A stretch of 64,000 nt of DNA from Nitzschia sp. DOCU1 (lineage: Eukaryota; Bacillariophyta; Bacillariophyceae; Bacillariales; Bacillariaceae), in NCBI GenBank assembly GCA_951394045.1, contig OX595986.1:3253534-3317533 (forward strand). Reading direction: 5' to 3'. Under the pieces are notes generated by a model. That model was not told where the DNA came from. It saw only the letters and a list, made by a program, of their open reading frames with translations, and searched no databases. Position numbers and translations under genes: made by a program. Positions 58,876 to 64,000 of the stretch are shown piece by piece; the first letter of the stretch is position 1, and each line of letters starts with the position of its first letter.

Positions 58876-59340
58876 ATGGCAGAAGAAGCACGTGGAATTT
58901 GCGTCCGTGATGTGGCGGCTCCTGCTTTCATCAAGGCCTATGCTGAACACTTGAAGAACTCCGACAAATTCGAGGCTCCTGTGTGGTCAGATACCGTTAA
59001 GACGGCTGTCTTCAAGGAGCTCGCTCCCTATGGAGATGACTGGTATTACATCCGGGCAGCCTCCATTGCACGAAAGGTCTACCTTCGCCCCGGGTTGGGA
59101 GTGGGTATGCTACAAAAGTGGTACGGAGGCAACTACGATCGCGGTGCCAGGACGGAACACTTCCGAAAGTCCTCGGCTGGTATCATCCGATCGGTCCTTA
59201 TTCAACTAGAAGAAATGAAGGTTTTGGAGAAATTGCCATCAGGTGGACGACGAGTGACTACGGTCGGACAACAGGATCTTGACCGTATTGCTGGAAGCGT
59301 ATTCCGGGCTGGCGAAGATAGTGATGACGAGGCCGAGTAA
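58876..59340 (+). CDS. RPS19: 40S ribosomal protein eS19
   Basis: 154 aa, close to the usual 145-160, single exon. Family blocks are VRDVAAPAFIKAYAEHLK, the PYGDDWYYIRAASIARKVYL core, PGLGVGMLQKWYGG, HFRKSSAGIIRSVLIQLE and a C-terminal GGRRVTTVGQQDLDRIAG. The tail is acidic (EDSDDEAE). It is needed for 18S rRNA maturation and is part of the small-subunit head. Its 3' end is 222 bp from the convergent TPR gene. Confidence 0.97.
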   Translation: MAEEARGICVRDVAAPAFIKAYAEHLKNSDKFEAPVWSDTVKTAVFKELAPYGDDWYYIRAASIARKVYLRPGLGVGMLQKWYGGNYDRGARTEHFRKSSAGIIRSVLIQLEEMKVLEKLPSGGRRVTTVGQQDLDRIAGSVFRAGEDSDDEAE

Positions 59341-59562
59341 ACTATAGGTTTCTAGTAGCAAATTCTTTCTTGTAGCACCTGTGCCGGAACGAGCTTCCTT
59401 TTGCGGAGATGCTCTGCTCTCCGTGGGAAATGAGCTATGCCTTGATGCGATGTTGAATGCTGCGTTTCCTCCGTTGGGATAGGCTACTGGAGCTAGAATT
59501 GGAATGTACAGGACCAAGTCAACTATAGGTAGCGTACCCTACAGCCCTGCCTTATGAACTAT

Positions 59563-61671
59563 CTATCGTTTCCGTGCAGCTAGGACTGCTTCGCATGGGA
59601 CGTTGGAACATGGCCCACGCCTACATTGGCAAACGTGTCCAAGCCGTTTCAGCTTGTTCACTGCCTTCGACAAGTGTGGATGGTCTTCGTTGTAGCCGTT
59701 TTCCTTGAAGATACGGGCCGCTTCGATAAATGCATCTGTTGCCCTCTGCTTGTTTCGTACGGACTCAAACACAAGACCAGTGTTGTAGAGGACTTCAGCG
59801 AAATCTGTTCCAGATTCGTTTCCTTTCTTTTCGTATATAGTCAGGGCCTCCATGAAGTAGTTTAGAGCCCTGTTATGGTTCTTGATCTCAAACTCTGCTA
59901 CACCGAGATGGTTCAGCGTCTGGGAGATCAATGGATACTCTGGCTGCCCAAGTTTCCGTCGCACTGCGATCTCTTGTTTAAAAGTCTTTATGGCGTCTCC
60001 GACATTACCGTTTGCCTTGTGAATGATGGCGAGCTCGTGCATGACTTCAGCAATCATTTCAACATCGTGCATGTCCTTGCCTTCGCCGACGTAAATATTC
60101 AAGGCTTGCTTCATGCATTTGAAGGCCTTGTCTTGTTGACCACTTTCTCTTAGCGACACGCCAAGATGGAAGTAGGTGTCTGCCACCGTTGGGTGTGATT
60201 CACCTAGTGCTCGCTTGCGCCCTCGGAGGACGCCAAGATAGGCAATAGCTGCCTTCTTGAACTGGCCAGTTGCTTGATAGATAAGAGCGATGCGCTCGAG
60301 AGCAAGAATCGCCTTGTCACCGGATTCTCCACTCACGTCTGCGTAAATCTTGTAGGCTTTCTTGAGATTCTTCATCGCCTTGCTGTACTGTTCGGCGCAC
60401 TCATAGCATGTAGCGAGTTCAGAGAGACTAGCAGCAACCTCCTTGCTCGCCATACCCATTGTGGCAGCCTTCAGTTTGACAACCTCCTCCAAAATTGCCG
60501 AAGCCTTCGAGAAGTCTCCTAAGGTCACATAAAGAGAAGCAATTTCATCAACGGTACTGGAGACGCTGGGGTGCGAGTCGCCAAGGACTTCTCGATAGGT
60601 TTTAAGAGCACGCTTGAGAGTCTTGATTGCTAGTTCATACTTGCCCTTCTGTCTTAAGGCGCCTGCGACTCGGATCATAGCGTCAGAAGAGGCTGGATCC
60701 TTGTCGCCTTTAAGAGCTTTTGTCATTGACATAACGCTGAAAAATGTAAAGATAGCATCATCATACAGCCCAGCATTCTCTTGAACTTTACCTAATCGAC
60801 TCTTTGCTTCAAGAGTCCGCTCATGATGATCTCCAAGTTTTGTGCTGTATACGGACAAAGCATCTTGGTGGAGCCGAATAGCTTGCTTGAATTCTCGATT
60901 CTCGTCATACAAATCACCAAGTGCCGCGGTGATGTTAGCGCAACGAGTGTCGTAGCGTCCAAATCTGTCAACTGCTTGGCGAAGTTCGTGCACAAGAAGC
61001 TGTCGTCGTGACTCGAGGACAGAATCAGGCGTGTTTTGCGTGCTTTGAGTCCCTCTTCCCGAGGTCTTCGGAAACATTTTCTTTCTAAGAAACGGGATAT
61101 TCTTGTCGGTTTCCGAGTTGGTTCGCTCGAATTTTAGATTGTTGATCTTCTTCTCTACCACGGCTTCGACGCTCTCACTCTTTGTCGCCAATCGTGAACT
61201 TCGCTTGCCTCCGACACCACTTTTGGTTTCCTGCTTCGTAATTGACATGTTGTCAAGAGACAAAATAGATCCGTCTTCACCGGGGTCTGCCGCGGAAGGA
61301 AGGGACTTAAGATCATCGCCCAAGCCCCTGCCGAGTGCTGACACCGTTTCAGAAGCTTCGGATTCATTCTCTACGTCCTCGCGGTATTCTTCAGAATTAT
61401 CTATGTTCCCGTTGTTGTAACCATCGCTACCAGAAGAATCAGGATTGGACCAGTAAGGTTTGTTTTCAATCTGAGGATCGTTTCTCTCTTCTTCATTGTT
61501 GTTTCCACCGAAGAAGGAGAACATGTTGGAGTACCATGTTTCATTTCCGCTCTCATCCTTCATGGCTTTCAACGACCCCCCGGGTGGATCGACACCATAG
61601 CTAGCATCTGCCTCAAAAGCCATTTTCCCAGGAGTTCTATGCAATTGGTGCTTTTCTGCTTTAACCACCAT
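59563..61671 (-). CDS. Kinesin-light-chain-like TPR protein
   Basis: 702 aa, no intron. The N-terminal 230 residues are disordered and acidic/Ser-rich, with a Phe/Gly/Asn patch (MFSFFGGNNNEEE). From about 240 to 670 it is a run of about ten TPRs with kinesin-light-chain style spacing (ALKTYREVLGDSHPSVSSTVDEIASLY, RGRKRALGESHPTVADTYFHLG and others). The C-terminus has a conserved Cys cluster (HVCQCRRGPCSNVPC). Whether it binds kinesin heavy chain cannot be told; many stramenopile TPR proteins share this repeat. ATG 61671 is the first start in frame. Confidence 0.75.
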   Translation of the reverse strand: MVVKAEKHQLHRTPGKMAFEADASYGVDPPGGSLKAMKDESGNETWYSNMFSFFGGNNNEEERNDPQIENKPYWSNPDSSGSDGYNNGNIDNSEEYREDVENESEASETVSALGRGLGDDLKSLPSAADPGEDGSILSLDNMSITKQETKSGVGGKRSSRLATKSESVEAVVEKKINNLKFERTNSETDKNIPFLRKKMFPKTSGRGTQSTQNTPDSVLESRRQLLVHELRQAVDRFGRYDTRCANITAALGDLYDENREFKQAIRLHQDALSVYSTKLGDHHERTLEAKSRLGKVQENAGLYDDAIFTFFSVMSMTKALKGDKDPASSDAMIRVAGALRQKGKYELAIKTLKRALKTYREVLGDSHPSVSSTVDEIASLYVTLGDFSKASAILEEVVKLKAATMGMASKEVAASLSELATCYECAEQYSKAMKNLKKAYKIYADVSGESGDKAILALERIALIYQATGQFKKAAIAYLGVLRGRKRALGESHPTVADTYFHLGVSLRESGQQDKAFKCMKQALNIYVGEGKDMHDVEMIAEVMHELAIIHKANGNVGDAIKTFKQEIAVRRKLGQPEYPLISQTLNHLGVAEFEIKNHNRALNYFMEALTIYEKKGNESGTDFAEVLYNTGLVFESVRNKQRATDAFIEAARIFKENGYNEDHPHLSKAVNKLKRLGHVCQCRRGPCSNVPCEAVLAARKR

Positions 61672-62198
61672 GCTCTCTTCAGGAGCTACTCGGTGTCAAG
61701 TATGGAAAGCACCCTTGCAATCGAAAGCTCTTTCGTTGATCTTACGATAGATCTTTCACATCAGTTTCCCAAGAAAATGTGAACCGTTGAACGCCACCGA
61801 ACGGCCTGTGCCGCAAAATATATTTCTTTGACGCTGAATATAGCATTTATGGTTATTTAGAAGGCGCTGTTCGCTCATCCGCCTATGTAACCGTGATACC
61901 GAGGGAAATCAACGCCGATATATATATGGATCGCACGCGCCCAGCAATTCGATGTCGCTAAACTCGACAAGCACGCTCGCGCGACAAGAATAGAAAAAGC
62001 GGAAGGGCTATCCCAGTTCTTACCAAAAGAAAGAAGAACGGATAAGAAAGATACCACAACGAGCGAGATGATGGATCCCGGCCAGAGGAGCATGCAAGAG
62101 GCGAGCGGCACTGTACACGCCGCAATCAAATGCGTATTCAACTAACTATCAGGAGCTACTCTAAAGTCCTATTTCGTACCTGATAGGTGTCATTAAAG
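61672..62198. other. Divergent region (TPR / aminotransferase genes)
   Basis: About 530 bp, no gene seen. The aminotransferase frame opens at a GTG at 62187, and the first ATG is at 62199. Confidence 0.4.
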
Positions 62199-63395
62199 AT
62201 GCTTAGAACTCAGAGGCAAATTGCTGTCATAATTCTGATGATACAACGAGTGTGCTGGTGTTTTCTTGTTTCTTCCAAGATAACTTATCCCCCCCATCCT
62301 TCGCTCGCCAACCGATGCCCTCTATTTTGGAGCATGTACACCGACGTCGAAGGTGCCAAGGATACCGAATACTCTCTAGTGCTGGCCGAATCTCGGCTCT
62401 ACCAAATTGGAAGCGAAACATATGACTTGCACTCGCCCAGAGAGTGGCTCGAGTACTGCGAGGCTCAAGATGGGCGAGAAGGGGCCTACACTGTCTTGAG
62501 GTGCGATTTCTCTCCTACAACTAAGAAATGGAATACTTGGGGTCTCTCATTCCACGTGGAAAGACTGGTCAGCTCTTATGAAGTCTTGAGACGGGATAAA
62601 GACGACTACTATAGCGACATATCTCAAGCCAAGTATCGCACCAACGAAATTATGACTTCCCTAATGAACGCTGCTGAAAATTCCATGACGCCATCAGTAA
62701 AAATATCGGACTCTGCGGAATTACATGGTGTATATACTTTAATGCTGACTCTTTTGTGGACTCCAAAAGAGGAAGGTATCAAAATAAGAGGGCATGCCTT
62801 CCATTCAGGGCAGATTTCAATACCAAGCGATTACAACCCTGAACCTATTGTAACGAGCCTTGCCTGTGACCCTCACTGGAATCCACAAGCAAGTGATACT
62901 TTACCACGTCGATACGACAGCGTTCCCGAAGCTAAGCTTTCGTCTTGGTGTCGACGGCGGGCCCCACTCGAGAAAGCTTTCAAATCGCCTGGAATTGGAG
63001 AAGTCTTGCTAACGCGGGATATTGGAGATGATGTTGAGCTCTTGGAAGGCCTGACGTCCAATCTATTCGTTGTGTATTCTGATGGAAGGGTTCAGACGCC
63101 ACCAGCAGACTCTGTGCTTGGAGGTTATGCTCGGCAACTTGTTATGGAACATGCAGAAGAATGTGGCCTCAAAGTGCAAGTGGATCGAGTTCGAATGAGT
63201 GACGCGTCAAAGTGGACGGAAGTATTTACAACATCGTCAGTACGATTGATCACGCCTGTGAAGAAAATTGTAAGTGTCGAAAGGGTGGGCGGCAACACCA
63301 AGACTGTGTGGGAGCGGAAGGACCCAAACGTGAGACAATGCTGGAAGGATCTCTATGCGGCAATTCTACAAGGCCAAGTCGGCAAAGGGTCATAG
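62199..63395 (+). CDS. Class IV (PLP-dependent) aminotransferase-like protein
   Basis: From the ATG at 62199 it encodes 398 aa with a hydrophobic leader (AVIILMIQRVCWCFLVSS), so ER or plastid targeting is possible. The C-terminal half shows the class IV fold: a Lys-Arg segment KLSSWCRRRAPLEKAF (putative PLP lysine), GEVLLTRDIG, LLEGLTSNLFVVYSDGRVQTPP, VLGGYARQLVMEHAEECG and TEVFTTSSVRLITPV. Relatives include branched-chain aminotransferase and aminodeoxychorismate lyase. The N-terminal 230 residues are not the standard small domain and contain extra charged segments. The substrate cannot be assigned. It is convergent with the UPF0324 gene, 45 bp away. Confidence 0.7.
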   Translation: MLRTQRQIAVIILMIQRVCWCFLVSSKITYPPHPSLANRCPLFWSMYTDVEGAKDTEYSLVLAESRLYQIGSETYDLHSPREWLEYCEAQDGREGAYTVLRCDFSPTTKKWNTWGLSFHVERLVSSYEVLRRDKDDYYSDISQAKYRTNEIMTSLMNAAENSMTPSVKISDSAELHGVYTLMLTLLWTPKEEGIKIRGHAFHSGQISIPSDYNPEPIVTSLACDPHWNPQASDTLPRRYDSVPEAKLSSWCRRRAPLEKAFKSPGIGEVLLTRDIGDDVELLEGLTSNLFVVYSDGRVQTPPADSVLGGYARQLVMEHAEECGLKVQVDRVRMSDASKWTEVFTTSSVRLITPVKKIVSVERVGGNTKTVWERKDPNVRQCWKDLYAAILQGQVGKGS

Positions 63396-63440
63396 CTAAT
63401 AGTACAGTCGTTACATTTCACAGAGTCATCTCCTATTGAG

Positions 63441-63985
63441 TTATACTACCAATGATGCAATTGCAAAACCAGTTCCTCCAACAACTAATGCGCCGGATGC
63501 CCCCACTGCAAAAGGCTTCCATCCAACCCCCTTGAGAGACGCAGCAGACGTGCTCAAACCAACCCCGGCCATTGCTGTCCCAAGGGCATATTTTGATACG
63601 TCACTGCCGATGAAATCCATGGTAGTTTGGTACGCCGCTACATCGGGTCCCAAAAAGAAATCGCCCGTGGAGCGGAAGGACGCCATGCCGATGAAAGCGA
63701 TCAAGAAGCTGGGAACGTATTTCTTGAAAGTGTTGAGACCCGAAATGGAGTCACCAATGACTGGTTTCTCCTTGTCCTCGGTACTCTTGCTCTTTTCCAT
63801 AGCATGCATGTAGGTTAGGCCAGGGATTGCAATAGCAAGTCCCAAGTTTCTCGTAAGCTTGGTAATTGCTGCCACTTTCAAAGCCACTTCGTCATCGAAC
63901 GTTTCTTTGTAGGACATGGCTGATCCCAGAACTTGTGATGTGTCATGAATGGCGACCCCTAGACACATGCCCACTTGTTCAGATC
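63441..63985 (-). CDS. UPF0324 (YeiH-like) membrane protein, 3' part
   Basis: The last exon encodes about 180 residues and ends at TAA 63441-63443. It reads SEQVGMCLGVAIHDTSQVLG at its N-terminus, the hallmark of UPF0324, then KVAAITKLTRNLGLAIAIPGL, a cytoplasmic Lys/Glu loop, and several membrane helices including YVPSFLIAFIGMASF and ALGTAMAGVGLSTSAASLKGVGW, ending FAIASLVV. A pyrimidine-rich TTTGTTCAG acceptor ends at 63986, so the exon probably begins at 63985 with the 5' exons beyond the right edge. The transport substrate of this bacterial-type family is not firmly known. The frame is also open up to the window edge. Confidence 0.75.
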
Positions 63986-64000
63986 CTGAACAAAGAGCGT

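Overview
The window reads as nuclear DNA of a photosynthetic stramenopile, most likely a pennate diatom. Genes are dense and mostly intron-poor. The introns are short (about 60 to 105 bp) and GT-AG. Several proteins start with secretory or bipartite plastid-type leaders (fibrillin, the 362-aa protein at 13.4 kb). The content mixes core eukaryotic genes (eL32, eS19, FIP1, HIR3/CABIN1-like, TRM13, DTWD1, AP endonuclease) with diatom-style membrane proteins (LRR, LNR/Notch-repeat and tyrosine-rich surface proteins). The species call is inference; there is no organelle or rRNA marker here.

Layout. 0-7 kb: the 5' part of a long repeat-rich protein runs off the left edge on the minus strand. A 3.5-kb 5'-truncated LINE-like retrotransposon sits in the divergent promoter between it and a CCDC137-like gene and is flanked by a 14-bp target-site duplication. 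8-14.5 kb: ABC1/UbiB kinase, TPR protein, class II sirtuin and a probable plastid protein. 14.5-19 kb: a gene-poor stretch with a decayed tandem duplication, then an LRR membrane protein with five 75-bp repeats. 19-27.5 kb: GH27 alpha-galactosidase, AP endonuclease with an inserted PIP-box, a four-exon EF-hand protein, an ARM-repeat protein and a zinc-finger/ankyrin protein. 27.6-33.4 kb: a rearranged block with two head-to-head LNR membrane proteins sharing a near-identical core, a 250-bp tandem repeat between them, a transposed scrap of the ankyrin gene and a fibrillin gene bracketed by direct repeats. 33.8-48 kb: a 2400-aa HIR3/CABIN1-like histone-chaperone subunit in four exons, a SET-like protein, a hemerythrin/CHY/RING E3 ligase and a PELP1/RIX1-like protein. 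48.5-51 kb: two convergent tRNA-modification genes (TRM13, DTWD1). 51.5-55 kb: two tandem paralogous type I membrane proteins with different low-complexity ectodomains. 55.7-64 kb: eL32, FIP1, eS19, a kinesin-light-chain-like TPR protein, a class IV aminotransferase and the 3' part of a UPF0324 membrane protein.

There is no sign of a bacterial operon, CRISPR array, rRNA or convincing tRNA. Most neighbours are unrelated in function. The links the sequence does show are the two adjacent tRNA-modification genes, the two ribosomal-protein genes flanking FIP1, and the two local duplications (LNR pair, surface-protein pair). Multi-exon models were built by eye from GT-AG sites and checked for reading frame; transcript data could change starts and minor exons.
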